64,000 nucleotides of DNA from Gemmatimonadaceae bacterium (GTDB lineage Bacteria; Gemmatimonadota; Gemmatimonadetes; Gemmatimonadales; Gemmatimonadaceae): the NCBI GenBank assembly GCA_019637445.1, contig JAHBVS010000001.1, positions 1,213,586 through 1,277,585 on the forward strand, given 5' to 3'. A model generated the notes under the pieces. It searched no databases. It saw nothing but the letters and a program-made list of their open reading frames with translations, and was not told where the DNA came from. A program made the position numbers and the translations under genes. Shown here piece by piece: positions 15,796-26,400 of this stretch (position 1 is the first letter of the stretch; each line of letters begins with the position of its first letter).

Positions 15796-17442
15796 GTGCA
15801 GTTCCGTGCAGTCGTTCTTCTCGCGATGCTCGCGCCGGCGCTCGCCGCGCAGCAGCGTGCCGGCGCCGCCCGCCCACCCGCTGGCGACCGCAACCCGATG
15901 GCCGAGCCGGTGGTGCCGAACGTCGGCGCCATCTCGCACATCCGCACCGCGCCCGTCACGAACCCCGTGCTGCAGCGCATCTGGTCCGAGGGCATGGAGC
16001 GTTCGCAGGCGATGGCCTTGGCGCAGGAGCTGATGGACCCCATCGGCCAGCGCCTCACCGCCTCGCCGCAGATGGACGCGGCGCAGGACTGGATTCTCGG
16101 CAAGTACGCCGCCTGGGGCGTGACCGCCCGCAAGGAGCGCTACGGTACCTGGCTGGGCTGGAACCGCGGCGTCACGCACGTCGACCTCATCGCGCCGCGC
16201 GTGCGCTCGCTCGAGGCCTACGCGCTGGCGTATAGCCCGGGCATGGCCCGGCCGGCCGAGGGCGAGGTCATTGCGTATCCGGAGGGCGTGAGCACGCCGG
16301 AGCAGTTCGACGCCTGGCTGCCGAACGTGAAGGGCAAGTACTTCCTGATGAATCCGCCGCGGTTGTCCTGCCGCTCGCCGGGCCAGTGGGCCGAGTTCGG
16401 CACCACGGAGGAGACGGAGCGCGTGAACGAGGAGCAGACGCGCATGCAGCGCGACTGGGCGCAGACGAACGTCGCGATGAGCGGCGGCCGCAACGTGTGG
16501 CAGAAGTTGAAGGACGCCGGCGCGTTGGGCGTGTTCACCTTCCAGTTCTCGAACTACCCCGGCATCCAGAAGGTCTTCGGCTCGCCGCTGCAGACCGTGC
16601 CTTCCTTCGCCGTCGGCTGCGAGGACTACGGGCTGCTCTACCGGATGTCGCGCGCCAACCAGAAGCCGCGCGTGCGCGCCTACACCGACAGCCGCGTGAT
16701 GGGCGAGCGTCCGACGTTCAACGTGATTGCCGAGATCAAGGGCTCGGAGAAGCCGAACGAGTACGTCGTGCTCTCGGCGCACTTTGACTCGCACTCGGCC
16801 AGCTCCGGCGCGACGGACAACGGCACCGGCACCATCACGATGCTCGAGGCGCTGCGCATCCTGAAGACCGTGTATCCCAACCCGAAGCGCACGATCATCG
16901 TCGGCCACTGGGCCGGTGAGGAGCAGGGGCTGAATGGCTCCAAGGCGTTCACCGAGGATCATCCCGAGGTGATCAGCGGCCTGCAGGCGCTGTTCAACCA
17001 GGACAACGGCACGGGCCGCATCGTGAACCTCTCGGCCGGACCCTTCCCGGGTGCTGCGGTTCGCTTGGAGTCGTACCTGCACGAGATCCCCAACGAGCTC
17101 ACGCGCTGGATCCGCTTCTCACCGACCGGCCCGCAGTCCACCGGCGGCACGGACCACGCGAGCTTCGTCTGCCACAAGACGCCGGCCTTCAACCTCGGCG
17201 CGCTGTCGTGGGACTACTCGTTCACGACCTGGCACACGGACCGCGACACGTATGACAAGGTTGTGGAGTCGGACCTCAAGAACAACGCGACGCTGACGGC
17301 GATGCTGGCGTACCTCGCGAGCGAGGATCCGCAGCGGATGCCGCGCGAGGTCGGGCCGTTGCCGCCGACGCCGAACGGGCAGCCGGGGCAGTGGCGGGAT
17401 TGCACGCCGGCGAGGCGGAGTTCAGAAGGGGCGGTGCGGTAG
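15796..17442 (+). CDS. secreted M28-family aminopeptidase
   Basis: This 548-residue exported zinc peptidase has a signal peptide, MQFRAVVLLAMLAPALAAQ. The co-catalytic zinc site is visible: HFDSHSASSGATDNGTG (from about 330) supplies the His and bridging Asp, WAGEEQGLNGS (about 374-384) supplies the general-base Glu, and GTDHASF (about 452-458) supplies another ligand. A PA-like insert lies at about 150-290. The start is a GTG at 15796 with AAGGAG seven bases upstream. It follows the FtsX gene by 35 nt and is closed by a strong hairpin (17473-17509). It probably degrades extracellular peptides, complementing the M14 enzyme. Confidence 0.9.
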   Translation: MQFRAVVLLAMLAPALAAQQRAGAARPPAGDRNPMAEPVVPNVGAISHIRTAPVTNPVLQRIWSEGMERSQAMALAQELMDPIGQRLTASPQMDAAQDWILGKYAAWGVTARKERYGTWLGWNRGVTHVDLIAPRVRSLEAYALAYSPGMARPAEGEVIAYPEGVSTPEQFDAWLPNVKGKYFLMNPPRLSCRSPGQWAEFGTTEETERVNEEQTRMQRDWAQTNVAMSGGRNVWQKLKDAGALGVFTFQFSNYPGIQKVFGSPLQTVPSFAVGCEDYGLLYRMSRANQKPRVRAYTDSRVMGERPTFNVIAEIKGSEKPNEYVVLSAHFDSHSASSGATDNGTGTITMLEALRILKTVYPNPKRTIIVGHWAGEEQGLNGSKAFTEDHPEVISGLQALFNQDNGTGRIVNLSAGPFPGAAVRLESYLHEIPNELTRWIRFSPTGPQSTGGTDHASFVCHKTPAFNLGALSWDYSFTTWHTDRDTYDKVVESDLKNNATLTAMLAYLASEDPQRMPREVGPLPPTPNGQPGQWRDCTPARRSSEGAVR

Positions 17443-17472
17443 CCGACCGCTGAAGGAAGGAGGTTGAAGGAT

Positions 17473-17509
17473 GAACGGCGGTGGGGACCCTGCGTCCGCA
17501 TCGCCGTTC
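17473..17509 (+). terminator. strong hairpin terminator after the M28 peptidase
   Basis: The outer stem GAACGGCGGTG pairs with CATCGCCGTTC (one G-U), and an inner GGAC pairs with GTCC around a CCTGC loop, with one mismatch between them. The total is about 15 pairs, followed by the pyrimidine-rich TCTTTCCTCCTCC. It lies 30 nt after the stop codon. The nearby GAAGGAAGGAGG sequence resembles the units of the 5634-5738 repeat. Confidence 0.6.
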
Positions 17510-17536
17510 TCTTTCCTCCTCCACCCTACATCACAT

Positions 17537-17548
17537 TAGGCTTCGCAC
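17537..17548 (+). promoter_or_regulatory. leaderless-type -10 box
   Basis: TAGGCT (17537-17542) is followed by TCGCAC and the ATG of the small membrane protein at 17549, with no Shine-Dalgarno. It has the same spacing as the fadI and glpD boxes. Confidence 0.5.
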
Positions 17549-17950
17549 ATGTCCTCCCCTCGTCGCCCCGCCATCAGCCTCTCCTGGCGCGAGGGACGGT
17601 TCTTTGACCTCTGGATGCTCGTGCACCTCGTGGCTGGGTTCACCGGTGCCACGACGAACGTTGTCTGGAACCTCACGACGCCACGCGTGGTCGCGGTGGC
17701 GATCGCGCTGATGCTGGCCTGGGAAGTGGCGGAGTTCGTGGCGGGAGTGCGCGAGTCCTGGGAGAATCGCCTGCTCGACATCGCCATTGGGCTCGTCGGC
17801 GTCGTGATGGCCCAATGGCTCGTTGCGCCGCTCTCGCTCACAACGCGACAGCGTGCCTGTCTCGTGGCATTGGCGGTGCTCGCGGTGCTGAGCGCCGCCG
17901 GATGGCTGGCCTTCCGGCGGCGTACGGTGGACCCCGACCGACAATCGTGA
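17549..17950 (+). CDS. small integral membrane protein, unknown
   Basis: This is a 133-residue protein with four predicted membrane segments (about 20-40, 45-65, 75-95 and 105-125). A pattern of charged residues lies inside them: WEVAEF in the second, and WENRLLDIAIGLVG leading into the third. The W-E-x-x-E ... E-x-W-x-N-x-x-x-D pattern recalls small membrane families such as DUF2238, but I cannot confirm the assignment. It appears to be a single-gene unit with its own promoter, lying between the peptidase terminator and the giant lipoprotein genes. Function is unknown. Confidence 0.6.
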   Translation: MSSPRRPAISLSWREGRFFDLWMLVHLVAGFTGATTNVVWNLTTPRVVAVAIALMLAWEVAEFVAGVRESWENRLLDIAIGLVGVVMAQWLVAPLSLTTRQRACLVALAVLAVLSAAGWLAFRRRTVDPDRQS

Positions 17951-18005
17951 CCGAAATCACGCTTCGAAGGCGCTGCACTCCCTGTTCGGCGGATGGTCCT
18001 AGACC

Positions 18006-18017
18006 TACTATCGTAGG
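18006..18017 (+). promoter_or_regulatory. leaderless-type -10 box before giant lipoprotein 1
   Basis: TACTAT (18006-18011), a good -10 match, is followed by CGTAGG and the GTG start at 18018. There is no room for a Shine-Dalgarno. Transcription is predicted to begin at the GTG. Confidence 0.55.
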
Positions 18018-21000
18018 GTGAAGCGCGGACTCTTGGGCCGACTTGGCCACGCCCGCCGCCTCGTTGCGGCGGGCTTCGTGGCTTTCGCCTCCCTGCTCAG
18101 CTGCGGCCGTGAGATCACCGGCCCAGCCAACGGGGTGCGCTATGCGCGCAATCTCAGCTTCGTCGCGGAGTTTCCGGGGCTCTTCGCGTCGGTGGAGACG
18201 GGATCGGGCGCGGTCGTCGACTTCGAGAAGGTGCGGGTCATCTTCCGCCGCCTCGATGGATCGGTGGCCTTGGTCCGCACGGTGAACTTTCCGTCCAACG
18301 CGACGCAGGTAACGGCGAGTTTTGACGTGCCGCTGTCCGGCGAGTCGACCAGCACAGGTGAGGAGCTGGATCTATTCCTCCGCTACGTGAACGCCGCCGG
18401 CGACACGGTCTTTGCCGGTGGCCCGTCTCCGGTGCTGGCAGTCCCCGGGCGCGCGACGCCGCCGGAACCGACGGTCGTTCCACTGACGTACACGGGACCC
18501 GGAGCGACCGCCACGAGCATCGCTGTCAGCCCGGACACGGTTACGGTCGAGGCAGGCGCGCCCTTTGGATTCAGCGCGGAGGCGCAGGACGCCCAAGGTG
18601 CGGCGGTTCCCGCGGCACCGATCCTCTGGTTCTCGCTCGACCCCACGCGCGCGCCGCTCAGCGATCCCTCGGCGGGCACGGGCACGGCCGCCGCCACGCG
18701 CGGCACGGTACTGGTGCGCGCCAGTTTGGTAACGGGCGTCGCGGCTGACACCGCGGTGCTGGTGATCACGCCGCGCCCGCAGGCACTGACGCTCCTCGAG
18801 GGCGGCGCGCAGACTGGCGCCACCAGTGCGCCGCTCGCAACCCCGATCCGCGTCCGGCTCACGGCGACCGATGGACTGGGCATCGCCGGCCAGGAACTCG
18901 CCGTGCTGCCGGGCAATGGCGGCAGCGTTCCCGACAGCAGCGTCGTCACGGACAGCGCCGGCGTCGTCACGATCCCGTGGACGCTCGGCGCCGCGACCGG
19001 CGCGCAGAGCCTGACGTTCAGCTATCAGGGACTGCCGAATCTCGTCGTGACGGCGACCGCCGCGACGCCGACCAGCAGCGCGGTGCGGCTCGAGTTCCAG
19101 CCCCCGGCGCCCGACACGGTGTTCTCTGGCGTCAATGTCGTCCCGGCGCCGATAGTGTTTGCGGTCGACGCCTTGGGTGTGCGTGACGCGGCGTTCACTG
19201 GCACGGTGACCCTCGAACTCATCGGTGGGCCGCCGGAGGGGATCTTGACGGGCACGCTGGCCGTCGTGGCCGACACGGGTGTCGCAACGTTCAACGCCGT
19301 CAGCGGAACGCTGATCGGTAGCTATCTCGTGCGCGCGGTTGCAGCGGGACTCACGCCGGACACGCTGGCGCCGCTCGTGGTCGTGGCGGGGATGCCCGAC
19401 ACCATCCTCGTCATTCAGGGCGACGGGCAGACGGGCTACACCAACGATCCGTTGCCGACGCCGATCATCGTCGAGGTGCGTGATGCGGTCGGGAACGTGG
19501 TGCCTGGCGTTCCCGTCGGGTACTCGGTCGCCACCGGTGGCGGATCGGTCGTGGGCAGCGGCACGGTGACGGACAGCACGGGCCGTGCGACCATTGGCAC
19601 CTGGACGCTGGGTCCAACAGCCGGCGAGAACACGCTGGATGTCGGCGTCGAGGGCGCATCAAACATCACGCTGACCGCAACAGCGGAGAATCCGCCGCCC
19701 GAGATCGTGATGAACGTCGTCGGGTCCAGTGTCGTCGGCGTGGGCCGCACGGGGACCATCCGCGTGCGCCTGCTGCAACCGGCGCCGGTCAACGACTTCC
19801 TCGTCACGCTTACGAGCGACAGCACGCAGTACCTCACGTTTGTCGAGGGCAATGTGCTGGCGTTCCAGGCGGGCCAGACGGAACTGCCGATTGAGGTCAA
19901 CGGCGTCGCGGTCGGCAACGGTGTGCTGCGCGCGGTAGCGACGGGCTACACGAGCGACACTCTGGTGGTGCCGGTGTCGCTGAACCTGATCACCCTGCCG
20001 CCGACGTTGAATGTGCCGCTGGCGCAGACGGCGTCGCTACCGGTGTCGCTCTCGGCACCCGCGCCGGCAGGTGGTGTGAACGTGGCGGTCACATCGAGCA
20101 ATCCGGGGATACTGCAGCCTGTGCTGGACACGGTGTTCATCCCGGCGGGCCAGACCAGCGTGAATGTGAACATCGAAGGCCTCGCACTTGGCGCCGCGAC
20201 GTTGACGGCCACCAATCCGAACTACGCGCAGGACGAGACTGCGGCGAGCGTCACGGCAGGCGTGGATCTCACGGCCACCACGTACTCCATCAACGCCAGC
20301 TTCGGTACTACGGCGACGGTGCGTCTGGTCAGTGGGGCGTCGGCCGTGGCAGCGCCGCCTGGTGGCATCACGGTGGCGCTGAGCGCGGACAACCCCGCTT
20401 GCGTCGGCGTCCCGGCGTCGGTGTTCATCGCGCAGGGCCTCACGCAGACGACGGTACCGGTGAACTACGGCGGCAGTGCCGCCACGCCCTGCAGCACCTT
20501 CCTGCGGGCGACCGGCCCTGCCGGCTTCACGCCAGACAGCGCGACGGTGAATACGGCGGCGACCCCGGTGGCGAACCTGCTGACGACGTTCAACATCGGC
20601 TCTGGATTGCAGCGTGGCTCCACCCTCACGCTGGGCGCCAGCAACCACGGAGGCACCACCGTGCGAATCCAGTCGGCGGATCCGGCGGTCGCGCTGGTGT
20701 CGCCGGACGTTGACATACCGGGGACCGAGTTCATCGACCTGCCCGTGGCGGTGGGCGCAACGACCGTCGGCTTCGTGATCCAGGGCGTCGAAGGGGTCAC
20801 CAGCGACACCGTCAACGTGTTTGCCTCTGCGCCTGGGTTCCTGACTGATAGCATCGCTGTGCGCGTGTGGCAGCCGGTCTACCAGATCATCGGCTTGAAC
20901 GGCTCGGCCACGACGCTGAGCATCGACGATGTCTTCCAGGTTCGGGTCGGCACGCCGACGGATCCCGCGGGCAACCTCTCCTCCGTCGATGAAATCCGGG

Positions 21001-23315
21001 CGGGCGGCGACACCATCCGAATCAGCGTGGTGAATGACACGCCCGGTCTCGGCACCTTCGTGCGCACCGAAGGGTTGTCGGACTCGACGGACATGGTGCT
21101 GCCGCCGGGTGAGGCGCTCAGTCCGTCAACTGTCGCGGCGGGTGGCATCGCGTTCCGCGCCCTCGCCGCCGGGACGGCCACCGTGCGGGCGAGCAACAAC
21201 GTGTATCGCGCTGCCAACAATGTCTTGATCAACGTTGCCATCACGCAGCCCGTCGTCACGACCCTGACCACGATGAACCTCGGTGCCGGCCTGCAACGCG
21301 CGGGCACGGTCGGTGTGACCAACGGCTCCACGGTGCCGGTGGACGTGCAGCTCAGCTTCGACCAACCCGGCGTCGCGCTGCTCGCGGCCAACAGCAGCGA
21401 CATCGGCAGCGACACCATCACGGTCACCATCCCGGTGGGAGTGACGGCCGTGAACTTCTGGGTGAACGCCTTGGAGGGCTTCGCCGACACGACGCTCACG
21501 CTGACCGCCACCTCACCGGGCTTCACGCAGCGTACGTCCGCGGTGCAGATCTTCCAACCGGTGTTCGAGATCTCCGGGTTGGTCACCTCCGCGACAACCT
21601 TGTCGCCGGACGACGCGTTCACCGTGCGGTTCGGCACGCCCAACACCTCGATCGGCGGACTCTCGAGCCTCGACGCGCTGCGTCCTGGTGCGCCGCCGCT
21701 GGTCGTGGACGTCATCAATGACACCCCAGCGCTGGGCGACCTCGTGCGCACCGAGGGCAGCAGCGACTCCACGCGATTCGTGCTCGGCCAGGGCGTCAAC
21801 GCGACGCCGGCGCAGGTCGCAAGCGGCGGTGTGGCCTTCCGCTTCCTTGGCGAGGGCACGGCGACCGTGCGGGCCAATGCGCAGGGGATGCGCTCCACCG
21901 CCCCGACCCAGAACATCAACATCACGCAACCGAGCATCAACTCGCTGTCGAACATCAACGTCGGTGCCGGCCTGCAGCGGCCGGGGACCGTCACCCTGTC
22001 TCAGCCACCGACCGACACCGTTCGGGTCACGCTGACGACGGACCAGGTGGGCATCGCGCTCGTCGCGCCCGACGACGCCACACTGGGCGCCGACACGCTC
22101 GTCATCGTATTCCCGCCAGGGGTCAACAATCGCCCGTTCGTGGTCCAGGCGCTCGAGGGCACGCTTGACAGTACCATCACGCTGCAGGCCACGGCCCCAG
22201 GATTCACGGGACGCACCTCGACGCTGCGCGTGCTCCAGCCGGTGGTCGAGGTGGTCTCGCTGGCGACGGGTCCAACCTCGCTCGACGTCAATGACCCGTT
22301 TGCGGTCCGCGTCGGGACGCCGCTGAGTCCGACGGGCGGGCTCAATTCGGTGGACGAGCTGCGCGTCGGTAGCCCTGGTGCGCCCATTGTCGTGCGCTCC
22401 AGCCTCGGGACCGTCGGGCGCTTGATCACCGAGACCGGCACGGGTGACTCCGTGCTCGTGGTGCTTGCGGCGCGCGCCAGCCAGACGCCGGCATCGGCGG
22501 CGCTGGGTGGCGTCGAGTTCGACCCGCTGACCACCGGCACCACCGTGGTCTCGGCCAGCATCGCTGGGTTCCGCACGATCGCGACGTCGAGCGTAACCGT
22601 GAACGTCGTCGCGCCACAGATCAACCTCTCCACCAACGGCATTGGCGTGGGCTCGGGACTGCAGCTTGCCCTGAGCGGCAGCCTGAACACCACGAACCAC
22701 GGCGGCCGCGTCCTCGTGCTGCGGTCATCGAACCCGGCGGTCGCACTTTTCCAGCCCAATCGCACTACTGCGGCAACGGACTCGATCCTGATCACCATCA
22801 GCCCAGGAACCTCGGGTTTCTCCTACTACATTGCCGGCGTCGAGGGCGCGACCGGCAGCGTCACGGTTACGGCCAGCACGACCGGCTTCCTTGACGGGAC
22901 GACCCCGATTGACGTGCACACGCCGGCTATCCGAGTGAACACCACCCTCGTGGCCACCGGCACCGCCGGGGTGAGCATCGACGACCCCTTCACGGTTTCC
23001 ATTGGCGTGCCCAACGCGACGCAGACCGACATCCAGTCGCTGCAAAGCATCCGAGCGGGGCAGAGCCTTACGGTGACGGTCTCCAGTAGCGAGCCAACCA
23101 TCGGCGACCTCGTCACTACCTTGGTGCCACTTGGTGCCGGCTCGGTTGCGGTGGTGATCGCAGCCGACGCCAACCAGTCACCGACCAGCGTCGCGGCGGG
23201 CGGCGTTGCCTTCCGATTCCTTACGGCGGGCACTACTACGGTCAGCGCCACGGCGCCGGGATTCCTTCAGGTCACGAACGGCCAGCGCGTCGTCACGGTG
23301 TCGCCGGCACCCTAG
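18018..23315 (+). CDS. giant Ig-like repeat surface lipoprotein, copy 1
   Basis: This is a 1765-residue secreted lipoprotein. The signal peptide ends in the lipobox SLLSC (Cys29), giving CGREITGP at the mature N-terminus. Residues about 30-170 form a module shared with the next gene. Next come bacterial Ig-like domains of the Big_2 and Big_1/invasin type (for example GGAQTG...TDSAGVVTIPWTLG near 255-350, and a second near 460-560). From about residue 855 there are four copies of a roughly 228-residue unit, each opened by N-(I/L/V)-G-(S/A)-G-L-Q-R and containing SxDDxFxVRxGTP and (T)xVAAGGxAFRxLxxGTxTV motifs. The composition is rich in Thr, Val, Ala and Gly, with almost no Cys after residue 29. 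It is probably an extended stalk on the outer surface. Ligand and role are unknown. Confidence 0.85.
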   Translation: MKRGLLGRLGHARRLVAAGFVAFASLLSCGREITGPANGVRYARNLSFVAEFPGLFASVETGSGAVVDFEKVRVIFRRLDGSVALVRTVNFPSNATQVTASFDVPLSGESTSTGEELDLFLRYVNAAGDTVFAGGPSPVLAVPGRATPPEPTVVPLTYTGPGATATSIAVSPDTVTVEAGAPFGFSAEAQDAQGAAVPAAPILWFSLDPTRAPLSDPSAGTGTAAATRGTVLVRASLVTGVAADTAVLVITPRPQALTLLEGGAQTGATSAPLATPIRVRLTATDGLGIAGQELAVLPGNGGSVPDSSVVTDSAGVVTIPWTLGAATGAQSLTFSYQGLPNLVVTATAATPTSSAVRLEFQPPAPDTVFSGVNVVPAPIVFAVDALGVRDAAFTGTVTLELIGGPPEGILTGTLAVVADTGVATFNAVSGTLIGSYLVRAVAAGLTPDTLAPLVVVAGMPDTILVIQGDGQTGYTNDPLPTPIIVEVRDAVGNVVPGVPVGYSVATGGGSVVGSGTVTDSTGRATIGTWTLGPTAGENTLDVGVEGASNITLTATAENPPPEIVMNVVGSSVVGVGRTGTIRVRLLQPAPVNDFLVTLTSDSTQYLTFVEGNVLAFQAGQTELPIEVNGVAVGNGVLRAVATGYTSDTLVVPVSLNLITLPPTLNVPLAQTASLPVSLSAPAPAGGVNVAVTSSNPGILQPVLDTVFIPAGQTSVNVNIEGLALGAATLTATNPNYAQDETAASVTAGVDLTATTYSINASFGTTATVRLVSGASAVAAPPGGITVALSADNPACVGVPASVFIAQGLTQTTVPVNYGGSAATPCSTFLRATGPAGFTPDSATVNTAATPVANLLTTFNIGSGLQRGSTLTLGASNHGGTTVRIQSADPAVALVSPDVDIPGTEFIDLPVAVGATTVGFVIQGVEGVTSDTVNVFASAPGFLTDSIAVRVWQPVYQIIGLNGSATTLSIDDVFQVRVGTPTDPAGNLSSVDEIRAGGDTIRISVVNDTPGLGTFVRTEGLSDSTDMVLPPGEALSPSTVAAGGIAFRALAAGTATVRASNNVYRAANNVLINVAITQPVVTTLTTMNLGAGLQRAGTVGVTNGSTVPVDVQLSFDQPGVALLAANSSDIGSDTITVTIPVGVTAVNFWVNALEGFADTTLTLTATSPGFTQRTSAVQIFQPVFEISGLVTSATTLSPDDAFTVRFGTPNTSIGGLSSLDALRPGAPPLVVDVINDTPALGDLVRTEGSSDSTRFVLGQGVNATPAQVASGGVAFRFLGEGTATVRANAQGMRSTAPTQNINITQPSINSLSNINVGAGLQRPGTVTLSQPPTDTVRVTLTTDQVGIALVAPDDATLGADTLVIVFPPGVNNRPFVVQALEGTLDSTITLQATAPGFTGRTSTLRVLQPVVEVVSLATGPTSLDVNDPFAVRVGTPLSPTGGLNSVDELRVGSPGAPIVVRSSLGTVGRLITETGTGDSVLVVLAARASQTPASAALGGVEFDPLTTGTTVVSASIAGFRTIATSSVTVNVVAPQINLSTNGIGVGSGLQLALSGSLNTTNHGGRVLVLRSSNPAVALFQPNRTTAATDSILITISPGTSGFSYYIAGVEGATGSVTVTASTTGFLDGTTPIDVHTPAIRVNTTLVATGTAGVSIDDPFTVSIGVPNATQTDIQSLQSIRAGQSLTVTVSSSEPTIGDLVTTLVPLGAGSVAVVIAADANQSPTSVAAGGVAFRFLTAGTTTVSATAPGFLQVTNGQRVVTVSPAP
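20585..23310 (+). repeat. four in-frame copies of a ~685-bp coding repeat
   Basis: The opening motif N-x-G-x-G-L-Q-R (or -L) is encoded near 20590, 21273, 21955 and 22637, a period of about 682-685 bp. The nucleotide copies are diverged, so the array is old. Each unit looks like two successive Ig-like folds: an SxPxVALxxP half and a TxxSxDDxFxVRxGTP half. Confidence 0.75.
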
Positions 23316-23440
23316 CCATAGCCACGTGACCCTGGGCGCGGCCGCTATCGCGTCGGGCGAAAGATGACGTAGGTCACACCGCGACTGAGCCCCCCGCCCT
23401 GTTGCGCCACGTGACAACCCCGTAGCATCAAAGCGTCCCT

Positions 23441-26400
23441 ATGCGACGCCCACGCCTCCTTGGCCTCTCCCTGCCGCGACTCGCGGCGGTCGCCGGGGCG
23501 TTCGTGCTCTCGACGCTGTCCTGCGGCCGTGAGATCACCGGCCCGAACGGAACACGCTTCGCGCGCGGACTCTCGTTCGTCGCCGAGTATCCAGGTGAAA
23601 TGGCGTCGCTGGAGGACGGCGCGGGAAGCGTCATCGCGTTCAACCGCGTGCGCGTGATCTTCCGGCGGATGGATGGCGCCGTGGCACTCGAGCGCATCGT
23701 GCAGTTCCCCGCCAACGCCACGGAGATCCCGGCGAGCTTCGACGTGCCGCTTTCGAGCGGCGTGGGTCCCGAGGGGGAACCACTGTCGCTCTTCCTGCGC
23801 TACATCAACGCCGCCGGTGACACGGTGTTTGCCGGCGGACCCGTGAGCGTCATCGCGCGACCGACCATCAGTGGAGTTCAGGCGCCGCCGCCAGCCAGCG
23901 TCCCGCTGGTGTACACGGGCCTGGGTTCCGAGGCGACCAGCGTGGTCATCGCGCCCGACACCACCGCGTTGGTCTCCGGTGACCCGTTTGCCTTGACCGC
24001 GACGGCCTACGACGCCCAGATGAACCCGGTGCCGCTGGCGCCGCTGGTGTGGTCGTCCCTGAACACCACGATGGCGCGGCTGGATTCCGTCGGGCTGGGC
24101 AGCGGAAGCACGCTGCCGAGCCGCGGCTGGGCGCGCGTGCGCGTCGCGCTCGCCGCGGGCGGCGGCGCCGACACGGCTTGGCTCAACATCGCCCCTCGTG
24201 CGGGCTCACTGCAGCTCGTGTCGGGCGGCGGCCAGACAGCATCCATTGCCGCGATCCTGCCGGATTCGATCCGTCTGCGTGTGCTGGCGACGGATGGCCT
24301 GGCGATGGCCAACGTGTGGGTGCGCTTCGCCGCCACGACTGGCGGTGGTCTCATCTCGGCCGACTCGGCACTGTCCGACTCGCTGGGGTACGTGGGCCTC
24401 CGCTGGACGCTCGGGGCGAGCGTGGGCACGCAGACGTTGACCGCGTCGATTGCCGGCACGACGGCGACGGCGACCATCAACGCGACCGCCGAAGCCGCCA
24501 CGCTGCCCTCGCTGGTACTCGCGACGCCGCCGCAGTCCGGCGTCGCGGGCACGCTGCTCGCCGACATCTTCGTCGAGGTTCGCGACGCGCAGGATGTCCT
24601 GGTCACCGACTACGCCGATAGCGTCGAGGTCTCGGTATTCTCCGGACCGGGCGAAGCGTCGCTTCTGGGCATCCGCCGCGTCCAGGCCGTGGGCGGCATC
24701 GCGACCTTCGACTCCCTCGCGCTCACGCTGCGAGGCACATACACACTCATGTTCGCGGGTGTGGGCGTGCTTCCCGTGACAGCGGCGCCAATCTCGATCG
24801 CGCCGGGCGCGCCGTTCGGCCTTCTCCTGCTGTCCGGCGGCGCACAGAACGCGCCGCCGAGCTCCGTGTTGCCCGATTCGATCGTGGCGCATCTCCTTGA
24901 CGAGTTCGGCAACGGTGTGCCGGGTGTCGCCGTGGTGCCGGGTGGCGGTTCGTTCGGTTCCGTGTCGCCAGCCAGCGTCAACTCAGACTCTACGGGCCGC
25001 GTAGCCTTCCGCTGGACGCTTGGCGCGGAAACCACGCCGCAGCTGCTAGAGCTGACGGTGCCCGGCTTCGACGTGCCGCCCCTGTTGGTGTCCGCCAACC
25101 TCGGCGACAGCACGGTGGCGAGTACCGAGGTCGCACTAGGGGCCGATACGCTGCATTCAATCGGCGAGACCACGCTGCTGACCGCGACCGCGCGCGATCT
25201 GTTCACCAACGTGGTGAGCGGGACGTTCACGTTCGTAAGCGGCAATCCGGCGGTCGCCACTGTCGACAGCACCGGTCTCGTGACGGCTGTCGCCGACGGA
25301 TCCGCCTGGTTGCACGCTATCGAGAGCGGCGGGACGCGCGACTCGACGCTGATCGTGGTGCAGCAGCTGCTGGCATCGATCGTCGTCACACCGGCTTCTC
25401 GACAACTCTATCTCGGCACCACCTTCCAGTTCGCGGCGCAGGCCGTGGACGGGCTTGGCGTGCCGATGCTGACTCAGCCGGCATTCACCTGGAACTCGCA
25501 GAACCTGTCCGTCGCGCTCGTGGACTCTACGGGGCTGGTCAGCACCGTGGGGCTCGGCGGTACGCAGATTCAAGCGACGGCCGGCGCGGTAACCGGCGTG
25601 TCCGCCGTTACGGTCGTCACGCCGATCACGCGGATCGCCGTGATCCGTGACTCCATCGGCTTCAGTGTGACGGACACGTTCACGCTCGTCGCGCTGCAGC
25701 GGCCGCGCAGCTACCGCGCCGTTGCCTATGACACCCTCGACGCCCCGATGACGGGCATCGCCTTCACCTGGGTGTCGTCAAACCCGTCGGTCGCGGCGGT
25801 GGATTCCACGGGGAGCGAGACCGTGCGCGCGCGCGCACAGGCCAACGGCATCACGGCGATCCGCGCAAGCGCCCAGGGCGTCACTGGCGCCGCATCGCTG
25901 CGGGTGCAACAAGTGCTCGCGGACATCGATCTCTCGCCGGACGCGGCGAGCATCGCGCCGACGGGCAACACGCTGTTGACGGCGCGCGGCCTCGATCCGG
26001 ACGGCTTCAACCTGCCGTCGATCTCGGGGGTGACGTTCACGTCGCTCACGACGGCTATCGCCACCGTGAATGCCTCGAGCGGACTGGTGACGGGTGTGGC
26101 CAACGGTACGGCGCTCATCACGGCAAACGTGGACACCGTCCTCGCGGACACCGTGACCATCACCGTGGGCGGCGCGGTGCCGGCCGTGATTTCCTTCGGG
26201 CGCGACTCGCTGGCGATTGGCCGCTCGGCGAGCCAGAGCATCCCGATCTATCTCAGCCGTCCTCACACAAGCCCGCTCACGGTTGAGCTCGCGGTCGCCG
26301 ACACCTTCGCGTACTTCTCGACCGCGAGCATCACCATCCCCACGGGCGCGACGAGTGGCAATGCCACGCTGAATGGCCGCAATGCCGGCAGCACGCAGGT

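Noticed and set aside
17929-18014. Two similar 20-mers ending in ATCGT (17929-17948 and 17995-18014)
   Set aside because: Only about 15 of 20 bases agree, and one copy lies in coding sequence. Probably chance, though one overlaps the -10 box of the first giant lipoprotein.
20879-22798. Several long minus-strand frames inside the first giant lipoprotein gene
   Set aside because: They repeat with the same period as the coding repeats on the plus strand and have no start signals, so they are mirror images of the repeat array.
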